Assembly (NCBI GenBank): GCA_021730945.1 | Contig: JAKFYH010000055.1 | Coordinates: forward strand, 1 to 43,475 | Source: Acidobacteriota bacterium | Lineage (GTDB): Bacteria > Acidobacteriota > Vicinamibacteria > Vicinamibacterales > UBA2999 | Length of the DNA: 43,475 bases | Reading direction: 5' to 3' | Shown here: positions 33,999-43,475 of the stretch, one piece after another | How positions within the stretch are numbered: the first letter of the stretch is position 1 | How the letters are laid out: the number at the start of each line of letters is the position of its first letter | Notes under the pieces: generated by a model | What the model was told of the DNA's origin: nothing | The model's input: the letters and a program-made list of their open reading frames with translations, nothing else | Databases searched by the model: none | Made by a program: the position numbers and the translations under genes

Positions 33999-35401
33999 GT
34001 CTTGTCTTTCTCCTCTGAAATTTGATACTGCTCGAGCTTCTTATACAAATTACTGCGCGGCGTATCGATGACTTCGGCGGTCTTGGAGATGTTCCATCCA
34101 TTCTCCCTCAGCTTGGCCACCAGGTAGGCCCGTTCTGATCCGGCCTTGAATTCCTGCAACGTGTTGGCCAGCAGCCAGGCCGGCGCCGGCGAGGTGACCG
34201 GCGCGCCGGCCGCCGCCCCCAGCATTGGCGCGTCGCCGCGAATGGCGCCACCCTCAGGAATGTCCCCGGCGTCGATCGCCTCACCGCCGGTCATGATGAT
34301 CAGGCGCTCGACGAAGTTGCGCAGCTCGCGGATGTTGCCGCGCCAGTGCTGTTGCGTCAGGCGCGCCATCGCCGCGGCCGTGAAGGTCTTGCGGTGAAAG
34401 TTATTGTCGCGCGAAAACAGGTCGGCGAAGTGCCGCACCAGCGCCGGAATGTCATCGCGCCGATCGCGCAAAGCCGGGACGTGAATCGGCACCACGTTCA
34501 GGCGATAGAACAGGTCTTCGCGGAAGGTGTTACGGTCGATTTCCTCTTCCAGGTTCTTGTTGGTGGCGGCAATCACGCGGACATCGACCTTGATCACCCG
34601 GTTGCTGCCCAGCCGCTCGAGCTCCTGCTCCTGCAGCACCCGCAGCACCTTGGCCTGGGTCTTCAGGCTCATGTCGCCGACTTCGTCGAGGAAGATGGTG
34701 CCGCGATCGGCCTGCTCGAACTTGCCAATCTGCCGGTCGGTGGCGCCGGTAAACGAGCCCTTCTCGTGCCCGAACAGCTCCGACTCAATCAGCTCGTCGG
34801 GAATGGCCGCACAGTTCACCTGCACGAACGCGCCGTCGCGCCGCAAACTCTCGCGGTGAATGGCCCGGGCCACCAGCTCTTTGCCGACGCCGCTCTCACC
34901 CCAGATCAGCGCCGTGGCGTTGGTCGGCGCCGCCTTGTGAATCGCACTCCGCACCGCCGCCAGGGAGGGTGAGTCGCCGACAATCTGGTACTTCTTCTCG
35001 GCATCGCGACGGTAGGTGCGGTTCTCGGTCTTCAGCCGGCGGGTGTCGACGGCGTTGCGGACCGTCACCATCAGGCGGTTGGTGTCGAGCGGCTTTTCGA
35101 TGAAGTCGAATGCACCCAGCCGGGTGGCTTCGACCGCGGCGTTGATGCTGCCGTGGCCGGAGAACACCACGATCGGGGTGTTCTCCACCATGTGCTTCAG
35201 CTTCTGCAGCACTTCCATGCCGTCCATGCCCGGCATCTTGATGTCGAGGAAGACCAGGTCGGGCGCCTCGCGCTCCACCAGCTTGACACCTTCGTCGCCG
35301 GTGGCCGCCTGCATGACTTCATAGCCCTCGTACTCGAGCACCATCTTGAGCGAGTCGCGAATGGCCAACTCGTCGTCGATCACGAGGATCCGCGGTTTCA
35401 C
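33989..35401 (-). CDS. NtrC-family response regulator
   Basis: A 470-residue sigma54 activator. A receiver domain (1-120) has phospho-acceptor Asp53 in LVFLDIKMPGMDG, then an AAA+ domain with Walker A WGESGVGKELVAR, an intact GSFTGA loop in FGHEKGSFTGATD, Walker B GTIFLDEVGDM and the Arg-finger region FREDLFYRLNVVPI. A Fis-type helix-turn-helix ends the protein (WNISKTAEVIDTPRSNLYKKL). This is the functional counterpart to the degenerate activator at 27295. The ATG overlaps the htrA stop by four bases, so the two are coupled. No partner kinase is adjacent in the operon, but a hybrid histidine kinase lies about 5 kb upstream on the same strand. The stop lies within the rnpB 5' end. Confidence 0.95.
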   Translation of the reverse strand: MKPRILVIDDELAIRDSLKMVLEYEGYEVMQAATGDEGVKLVEREAPDLVFLDIKMPGMDGMEVLQKLKHMVENTPIVVFSGHGSINAAVEATRLGAFDFIEKPLDTNRLMVTVRNAVDTRRLKTENRTYRRDAEKKYQIVGDSPSLAAVRSAIHKAAPTNATALIWGESGVGKELVARAIHRESLRRDGAFVQVNCAAIPDELIESELFGHEKGSFTGATDRQIGKFEQADRGTIFLDEVGDMSLKTQAKVLRVLQEQELERLGSNRVIKVDVRVIAATNKNLEEEIDRNTFREDLFYRLNVVPIHVPALRDRRDDIPALVRHFADLFSRDNNFHRKTFTAAAMARLTQQHWRGNIRELRNFVERLIIMTGGEAIDAGDIPEGGAIRGDAPMLGAAAGAPVTSPAPAWLLANTLQEFKAGSERAYLVAKLRENGWNISKTAEVIDTPRSNLYKKLEQYQISEEKDKTPQ

Positions 35402-36897
35402 TGCTGCTCCGTGCGGACGGTACGAATGGTGCGCGTGTCGGTGGCGGGGTCGTAGAGGAAGACCGCCAGCACTTCTCTGGACTCGGCGCCGCCGACCACG
35501 CGCCGGAAGCCCGCGATCGAGTTGACCGGCTGACGGTTAATCTCCAGGATGATCGCGCCGCGTTCGATGCCGGCATCGTAGGCCACCGACAACGGCTCAA
35601 CCCGCTGCACCAGCAACCCGGTCATGCCGGCCGGCACGTCGAAGCGGTGGGCGTTGCTGTCGTCGATCTCGACCAGGCTCAATCCCAGTTCGCCGGGCCC
35701 CATGCGCTTCACCGATCGGAGGGCGGGCGAGGTCACGGTATCGCGAGTGCGCTGTGGCCGTGCCGCCAACTTCAGCGCCACCTCGCGGGGGCGGCCGTCA
35801 CGCAGGTACTCCAGGCGCGCGCTGGTGCCCGGCGCGCGGGCGGCAATCTCTCGGACCAGCTGATCGTGGGTGGTCACCGGCCGCCCGTCGAGCGCGGTCA
35901 CCACGTCGTACGGCCGCAGCCCGCCCCGGGCCGCCGGCGAACCGGCCGCCACGTCCTGCACCAACGCGCCGTCCTGGCGCGGCAGCTTCAGCGAAGTCTG
36001 CAAGTCGGGATCGATGTCGCGGCCGGTCACACCAATGAAGCCGCGTTCGACCCGGCCCAGTGTCTTCAACTGCGGCAGGACCGCCCGCGCTTCATTGATC
36101 GGGACCGCGAAGCCGATGTTATTGGCCTGGCGGCTGATCGCCGAATTGATGCCAATGACCTGGCCGCGCGCATTGATCAGCGGACCGCCGCTGTTGCCAA
36201 AACTGATCGCCGCATCGGTCTGGATGTAGTTATCGAGACTGGTGTCAAACAGCTTGCGCCCCAGGAAACTGACGACGCCGACCGTCACCGTGTGTTCGTA
36301 GGCGAGCGGATTGCCGATGGCGCACACCCATTCGCCGACCCGCAGGACATTCGAGTCCCCCATCGGGGCGTAGGCGAACGGTCGATCGCCCGTCACCTTG
36401 ATCAACGCAATGTCAGTGTCGGGATCCGACCCCACCACCTCGGCGCGCAGGCTGCGACCATCGGCCAGCTTGACCGTCAGCCGTTCGGCGCCCTCGATGA
36501 CATGGTGATTGGTGAGGATGTGCCCGGCGGCGTCGATCAGGAAACCGGTGCCGGTCCCGCGCCTGGGCACCTCGCTGCCACGCCGCCCCAGGTCGAATGG
36601 GTCGGCCTGCGCCCCATCCTGCATCAGTTGCCGGGCGCGGCGGCTGCGGGCGGTGGCATCGATGTTCACCACGGCGGGATTCAGACGCGCGGCGACATCG
36701 GCGAAATTGATGGCGGGCGAGGCGATGGGCGCGGCGGCCTGGCTCACCCGCTCCAGCGGCGCCGACTCGGTGCTGTCGCTCGCTCCCTCGGGCACGTCGG
36801 CGTTCTCGGGCAGGCGCGGCGTCGAGAGGATGATCCCGATCAGGATGCCGATGATGCCGGTGAGCGTTGCGGTGATCCACGCAAACTGCCGCGTCAT
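35398..36897 (-). CDS. HtrA/DegP-like serine protease with two PDZ domains
   Basis: A 499-residue envelope protease. The N-terminal anchor is about 7-25 (WITATLTGIIGILIGIIL), then a trypsin-like domain with His132 in LTNHHVIEG, Asp162 in DPDTDIALIKV and Ser236 in GNSGGPL. Two PDZ domains follow (about 285-375 with GALVQDVAAGSPAARGGL, and about 395-490 with GLLVQRVEPLSVAYDAGI). HtrA proteins degrade or refold damaged periplasmic proteins under stress. A TATAAT box lies 9 nt upstream of the ATG, and the next gene (NtrC-type regulator) overlaps by four bases, suggesting an envelope-stress module. Confidence 0.94.
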   Translation of the reverse strand: MTRQFAWITATLTGIIGILIGIILSTPRLPENADVPEGASDSTESAPLERVSQAAAPIASPAINFADVAARLNPAVVNIDATARSRRARQLMQDGAQADPFDLGRRGSEVPRRGTGTGFLIDAAGHILTNHHVIEGAERLTVKLADGRSLRAEVVGSDPDTDIALIKVTGDRPFAYAPMGDSNVLRVGEWVCAIGNPLAYEHTVTVGVVSFLGRKLFDTSLDNYIQTDAAISFGNSGGPLINARGQVIGINSAISRQANNIGFAVPINEARAVLPQLKTLGRVERGFIGVTGRDIDPDLQTSLKLPRQDGALVQDVAAGSPAARGGLRPYDVVTALDGRPVTTHDQLVREIAARAPGTSARLEYLRDGRPREVALKLAARPQRTRDTVTSPALRSVKRMGPGELGLSLVEIDDSNAHRFDVPAGMTGLLVQRVEPLSVAYDAGIERGAIILEINRQPVNSIAGFRRVVGGAESREVLAVFLYDPATDTRTIRTVRTEQQ

Positions 36898-36906
36898 GAT
36901 GGTCTC

Positions 36907-36912
36907 ATTATA
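36907..36912 (-). promoter_or_regulatory. htrA -10 box
   Basis: A perfect TATAAT on the minus strand (36912-36907), 9 nt before the htrA ATG, predicts a leader of 2-3 nt. No TTGACA-like -35 is visible. It lies 11 nt beyond the ligA stop. Confidence 0.5.
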
Positions 36913-36922
36913 AGGGAGGAGC

Positions 36923-39971
<3,049 letters not shown>

Positions 39972-39985
39972 GTGACGTCAATCTC

Positions 39986-40009
39986 ACCATAGGCCGACGA
40001 CGGTGTCAA
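39986..40009 (-). promoter_or_regulatory. promoter of the polyprenyl synthase gene
   Basis: On the minus strand a perfect TTGACA (40009-40004) is followed by TATGGT (39991-39986) at only 12 nt and by TGAGAT at 17 nt, so the -10 assignment is uncertain. The GTG start lies 14 nt after TATGGT. Confidence 0.35.
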
Positions 40010-40040
40010 CGAAAGTGGACGGCGGAAAAGGCGACGATTG

Positions 40041-40068
40041 GAGGGCGATGGCTTCAGCCGTCGCCCTC
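40041..40068. repeat. 12-bp hairpin repeat after tatD
   Basis: GAGGGCGATGGC (40041-40052), loop TTCA, GCCGTCGCCCTC (40057-40068), one G-T wobble. The context TGGAGGGC and GCCCTCGC is shared with the hairpin at 21698-21723, and the left arm words are shared with the kinase insert at 15461. It begins 1 bp after the tatD stop. Confidence 0.75.
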
Positions 40069-40069
40069 G

Positions 40070-40849
40070 CTAGGGTCTAAAGAGCGCGTCGAAGTTTCGG
40101 TCCGTTTCGGCCGCGACGATTTCCGGGGCGACGCCACGGGCGGCGGCGACCTGGTCGACGACCCTGGCCACGTAGGCCGGCTCGTTCCGCTTGCCGCGGA
40201 AGGGCACCGGCGCCAGGTACGGGCTGTCCGTCTCGACCAGTAATCGGTCGGCCGGCACCTGGGTTACCGCGTGCCGGAGTGCTTCGGCCTTCGGAAAGCT
40301 CACGACTCCCGGAATCGACAGGTAGAACCCTGTTGCCAGCGCCCGCGTGGCCGCCGCGGCGTCGCCGGTGAAGCAGTGAAAGACGCCCCGCAGCCGGTCG
40401 CCCCCCTCCTCAGCCAGGATGCGGAAGGTGTCGTCTTCGGCCTCGCGCGTGTGGATCACGACCGGCAAGCCGCGGTCGAGCGCCAATTGCAACTGCGCGC
40501 GAAACACCGCGTGCTGGACGTCGCGCGGCGAGAAGTCATAGTGGTAGTCGAGACCGATCTCGCCGATCGCCCGGGCTAGCGGTAAGGCCTCGAGACGAGC
40601 CGCCACCGTGGCGGCTGCCTTCGCCGGATCGGCAGCAAACATGTGCGCGTGGTGGGGATGCACCCCAACCGCATACCGGCATTCGGGCCACGCCGCCGAC
40701 ACGGCCGACACCCGCGCGAATTCCGCCTCGTCTTCAGCGGCCAGAATCACGAGGGCGCGATCGACGCCGGCAGCACGCGCCCTGGCCACGACGGCGTCGA
40801 GGTCGACGGCGAACTCCTTGCCGGCAATATGGCAGTGTGAATCAATCAT
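40070..40849 (-). CDS. tatD: TatD-family metal-dependent hydrolase
   Basis: A 259-residue TIM-barrel DNase of the TatD family. Metal-binding motifs are intact: IDSHCHI at the start, GEIGLDYHYD, VIHTREAEDD, HCFTGD and ETDSPYL near the end. TatD enzymes act as 3'-5' exonucleases and in nucleic-acid quality control. The ATG overlaps the upstream histidine kinase stop by four bases (ATGA). In many bacteria tatD directly follows metG; here a hybrid histidine kinase is inserted between them. Confidence 0.95.
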   Translation of the reverse strand: MIDSHCHIAGKEFAVDLDAVVARARAAGVDRALVILAAEDEAEFARVSAVSAAWPECRYAVGVHPHHAHMFAADPAKAAATVAARLEALPLARAIGEIGLDYHYDFSPRDVQHAVFRAQLQLALDRGLPVVIHTREAEDDTFRILAEEGGDRLRGVFHCFTGDAAAATRALATGFYLSIPGVVSFPKAEALRHAVTQVPADRLLVETDSPYLAPVPFRGKRNEPAYVARVVDQVAAARGVAPEIVAAETDRNFDALFRP

Positions 40850-43023
40850 GCTGACTGCAGATTACGCGCTAAGACGGCACTGAGTCGATCGACGTCGATC
40901 GGCTTGCTGAGATAGTCGTCCATGCCGGCGGCCAGGCACACCTCGCGATCGCCGGCCATGGCATTGGCGGTCATGGCCACGATGCGGGGCTGCGCGCCGT
41001 CGGCCGCGCGAATCCGGCGGGTCGCCGTGAGGCCATCCACCATCGGCATCTGCACGTCCATCAGGACGATGTCGTAGGGGGTGCGAGCGACGGCGGCGAC
41101 CGCCTCTTCGCCGTCCTCGGCAAGGTCGGCGTTATGACCGAGTCGGCGCAGCATGTGCACCACCACCAACTGGTTCACCCGATTGTCCTCTGCGACCAGG
41201 ATGCGGATCGGCCGGGTCGTCGCCATCACCGGCGGCGCGGCCGGTTCCGGCGCCTCGGCGGGCGCGGCCGCCAGCGGCTGCACCGTCCAGTCGACGCGGA
41301 AGGTCGAGCCACGGCCCGGTTCGCTGTCGACGGTGATCGACCCACCCATCATCTCGGCCAACCCGCGGCAAATCGCCAGGCCAAGGCCGGTGCCGCCAAA
41401 GCGCCGGGCGACGGAGGCGTCGACCTGGCTGAACGGCCGGAACAGCCGGTCCATGTGACTGGCCGGAATCCCAATACCGGTGTCGGTGACGGCCAGGCGC
41501 AGCCGTTGCGCCGTGCCGTCTGGTTGCGGCGAATCGGCGTCGAGCGACACCGACACGGTGCCTGTCGCCGTGAACTTGATGGCATTCCCCACCAGGTTGG
41601 TCACGATTTGCCGGACCCTGAACTCGTCGCCGGCGCAACGTGCCGGGACGGCGCTACCCACCGTCAGCGTGAGGACCAGGCCCTTCTGGTTCGCCTGCGG
41701 CTCGAGCAGGGCGACGACCGACGCCACCGCGCGTCCCGGCTCGAACGGCACCTGCTCAACAGAGAGCTGGCCGGCATCGAACTTCGAAAAATCGAGGATG
41801 TCGTTGATGATCGACAGGAGATGGCCGCCGCTCGATCGAATGGTCTCGACGTAATGACGTTGCTGCGCATCGAGGCCGGTATCGAGCAACAGCGCCGTCA
41901 TTCCGATCACGCCGTTCATGGGGGTCCGGATTTCGTGGCTCACCGTGGCCAGGAACTCGGATTTCACGCGCGCCAGATCTTCGGCGGCGTCCCTGGCACG
42001 AGCCAGTTCGGCGATGACTTGTCGCCGCTCGGTCACGTCGCGAAAGGTGACGACGCGACCGATCTGACGGCCGCGCCGGTCGTTGAGAGGCGTAATCCCG
42101 GGCTCGTAGTGGCGGTCGCCGGCACCGTCGGCGCGAATCGCTGGTGACGCCGGGCCACCATCGAGCGCTGCCAGCAGCTCGGGAAACGCCGCGAACACCG
42201 TCGCCGCCGGTTCGCCAATCGCGACCGGGCCGACGATCTGCCGAAGAGCCGCATTGGCGTCGATCAGCCGATCCTGCAGGTCCAACACGGCGACGCCATC
42301 ACTGAGGCTCTCCACCACGAGGCCACGCGCAACCGGTGCCAGGTCCAGCAGTTGCGCTTTCCGGATGGCCCAGGCCGTTCCCAGACCGGTGAGGGTAAAC
42401 CCAATCGGCGTGAGGTCAACAACGGGGCCGACGCCCATCTGGTAGAGCGCGTTGACCACCCACGGCGCGGCCGCCGACAGCAGCAGCGCCGCCACTTGCC
42501 GCTGGTAGATCCGCGGCGACGTCCAGAACGCCGTCAGAATGACACCGGCGCCGGCCGTCAGGCAGACATAGGCGTAGACCACGTTTGCCCAGCCGGCCGG
42601 ACCATATGTCAACTGCAAGACCAGCCAGCGGCCGTCGCGGATGGTGTCGATCTGGCTATAAACCAGGTGATGCCATCGGTCGGTGACAACCAATAGATAA
42701 AGCCCGACGGGAACAACCGACAGGCCCGCGAGGACAGGCCGCGACAACCACGCGTCGCGACCGGTGAATCGCAGTGCGAAGACGAACCACGCTAACGGGG
42801 CAAAGAGAATGCCGAGGTATTCAACCGGCGCCCAGGCCAGCTGGGCCGCCTGCGACGTAGACGCCAGTTCGAGGCCGTAGGCGGAGGACCATAACGCCAT
42901 GGCCACCATCAGCGCCGCCGAGGTCCTGGCGCCAGGTGCGGGCCGCCGCCACATGGCCCTCGCCACGAGCATGGAGATGATCGCGCTGGCGAGGTAGATG
43001 AACGTAAACGGATGCGGCTGCAC
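40846..43023 (-). CDS. hybrid histidine kinase with 7TM-type sensor
   Basis: A 725-residue membrane kinase, starting with GTG at 43023. Residues 1-220 contain about seven hydrophobic spans (FIYLASAIISMLVA, APLAWFVFALRF, VPVGLYLLVV and others) like the histidine-kinase N-terminal 7TM domain. A PAS domain (about 225-335), HisKA with His363 in VSHEIRTPMNGVIGM, HATPase with the N box and DTGIGIP and GLGLAICRGL, and a receiver domain with Asp656 in IVLMDVQMPMVDG follow. It may pass phosphate to a separate histidine phosphotransferase; none is visible here. It is translationally coupled to tatD. Confidence 0.93.
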   Translation of the reverse strand: MQPHPFTFIYLASAIISMLVARAMWRRPAPGARTSAALMVAMALWSSAYGLELASTSQAAQLAWAPVEYLGILFAPLAWFVFALRFTGRDAWLSRPVLAGLSVVPVGLYLLVVTDRWHHLVYSQIDTIRDGRWLVLQLTYGPAGWANVVYAYVCLTAGAGVILTAFWTSPRIYQRQVAALLLSAAAPWVVNALYQMGVGPVVDLTPIGFTLTGLGTAWAIRKAQLLDLAPVARGLVVESLSDGVAVLDLQDRLIDANAALRQIVGPVAIGEPAATVFAAFPELLAALDGGPASPAIRADGAGDRHYEPGITPLNDRRGRQIGRVVTFRDVTERRQVIAELARARDAAEDLARVKSEFLATVSHEIRTPMNGVIGMTALLLDTGLDAQQRHYVETIRSSGGHLLSIINDILDFSKFDAGQLSVEQVPFEPGRAVASVVALLEPQANQKGLVLTLTVGSAVPARCAGDEFRVRQIVTNLVGNAIKFTATGTVSVSLDADSPQPDGTAQRLRLAVTDTGIGIPASHMDRLFRPFSQVDASVARRFGGTGLGLAICRGLAEMMGGSITVDSEPGRGSTFRVDWTVQPLAAAPAEAPEPAAPPVMATTRPIRILVAEDNRVNQLVVVHMLRRLGHNADLAEDGEEAVAAVARTPYDIVLMDVQMPMVDGLTATRRIRAADGAQPRIVAMTANAMAGDREVCLAAGMDDYLSKPIDVDRLSAVLARNLQSA

Positions 43024-43031
43024 CGTCAGCG

Positions 43032-43037
43032 ATGATA
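43032..43037 (-). promoter_or_regulatory. -10 box of the histidine kinase gene
   Basis: On the minus strand TATCAT (43037-43032) ends 8 nt before the GTG start at 43023, predicting a leader of about 2 nt. It adjoins the inverted repeat at 43040-43088. Confidence 0.35.
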
Positions 43038-43039
43038 AC

Positions 43040-43088
43040 GGGTCTTGAGTCTTGCGTGTTGGGGCTCAGGCCCCAGGCCTCAAGACCC
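43040..43088. repeat. long inverted repeat between metG and the kinase gene
   Basis: Perfect 10-bp arms GGGTCTTGAG (43040-43049) and CTCAAGACCC (43079-43088) enclose an inner GGGGC/GCCCC hairpin (around 43060-43074). The surrounding DNA is built of related words (GTCTTG, GGGACCCAGGACTC). The element separates the end of metG from the kinase promoter. Confidence 0.65.
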
Positions 43089-43121
43089 GGGACCCAGGAC
43101 TCCTTCCCTCTTGATCGCCTG

Positions 43122-43475
43122 TTATCGGACCCGCGTGCCGGGTGTGGCGGGCTCGACGTTGAGCACAATCGCCGCGCCACCATCGGGACTCGCAGCGAGC
43201 ACCATGCCGTTCGACTCCAGGCCCATCATCTTGCGCGGGGCCAGGTTGGCGACAATCACGATGGTCTTCCCCACCATCGCCTCGGGCTCGTAGGACTCGG
43301 CAATACCCGCGAGAATGGTGCGCGGCTCGGCTTCGCCGGCATCCACTGTCAGCTTCAGCAGCTTCTGTGACTTCGGCATCCGCTCGGCGGCCAGCACCTT
43401 CCCCACCTTCAACTGGATCTTCATGAAGTCGTCGATGGTGATCAGGGCTGGTGGGGCTGGTTGGGCAGGTGGGGC
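43122..43475 (-). CDS. metG: methionyl-tRNA synthetase, C-terminal tRNA-binding domain (partial)
   Basis: The 5' part lies beyond the window edge. The visible 117 residues start with a Pro/Ala-rich linker (APPAQPAPPA) and continue with ITIDDFMKIQLKVGKVLAAE, the characteristic start of the C-terminal OB-fold appended to many MetRS and to Trbp111. Further motifs LKLTVDAGE, ILAGIAESYEPE, ANLAPRKMMGLESNGM and GMVLAAS complete the dimerising, tRNA-binding module. The frame is open to 43475, so ATG 43424 is internal and not the real start. A free-standing CsaA-like protein is less likely because of the upstream linker. Confidence 0.85.
   Translation of the reverse strand, partial: APPAQPAPPALITIDDFMKIQLKVGKVLAAERMPKSQKLLKLTVDAGEAEPRTILAGIAESYEPEAMVGKTIVIVANLAPRKMMGLESNGMVLAASPDGGAAIVLNVEPATPGTRVR
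43446..43475 (-). repeat. CCAACCAGCCC-type repeat encoding the metG linker
   Basis: On the minus strand the window edge reads in words such as CCCAACCAGCCCCA (43465-43452), a 14-mer identical to 30-43 in the first gene. In both places it encodes a Pro/Ala-rich linker between domains. Confidence 0.6.

Noticed and set aside
33630-34071. Short protein frames in the RNase P region
   Set aside because: The region is explained by rnpB with its conserved blocks and P1 pairing.

Overview
The window is a gene-dense, GC-rich stretch of bacterial chromosome. Gene content, codon bias and the scarcity of Shine-Dalgarno sites suggest a member of the Acidobacteriota, most likely the Vicinamibacteria; this is inference from style and neighbourhood, with no marker search behind it. 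There is no phage, integrase, transposase, CRISPR array or tRNA gene. The core is housekeeping: secA, guaB, ligA, gcvTHP, tsaE, nnrD, the tail of metG, tatD, a polyprenyl synthase and the RNase P RNA.

Layout. 1-6666: tail of an unidentified protein, a LysM lytic transglycosylase lipoprotein convergent with an orphan 898-residue coiled-coil protein, then comM. 6700-8470: a VapBC-type toxin-antitoxin pair and a membrane M23 endopeptidase. 8490-13140: secA and guaB separated by repeat DNA. 13141-14900: a tandem array of tiny hairpins, a small membrane protein and two divergent PIN toxin-antitoxin pairs. 14982-18641: a giant Ser/Thr kinase-AAA-TPR protein. 18638-26217: tsaE, nnrD, a class IV aminotransferase and the glycine cleavage operon gcvT-gcvH-gcvP. 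26214-30108: small membrane protein, cysteine-containing secreted protein, a sigma54-type activator with a degenerate GAFTGA loop, and a comEA-pseudopilin-PilZ operon. 30514-32579: a predicted exported kinase-fold protein followed by an exported metallophosphatase. 32492-43475 (all minus strand): metG tail, hybrid histidine kinase, tatD, polyprenyl synthase, ligA, htrA, NtrC-type regulator, rnpB and a sugar epimerase.

What stands out is not one classical island but structured DNA woven into ordinary genes. A hairpin repeat family with TTCA/TTGA loops appears between genes and inside the kinase activation loop. The RNase P RNA has an unusually expanded P12 arm. Several short repeat families supply start codons or protein linkers. 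Many genes have a TANNNT -10 box only 6-14 nt from the start codon, pointing to leaderless or near-leaderless transcripts. The best candidates for undescribed biology are the exported kinase/phosphatase pair, the regulator plus cysteine-containing secreted protein, and the repeat families.
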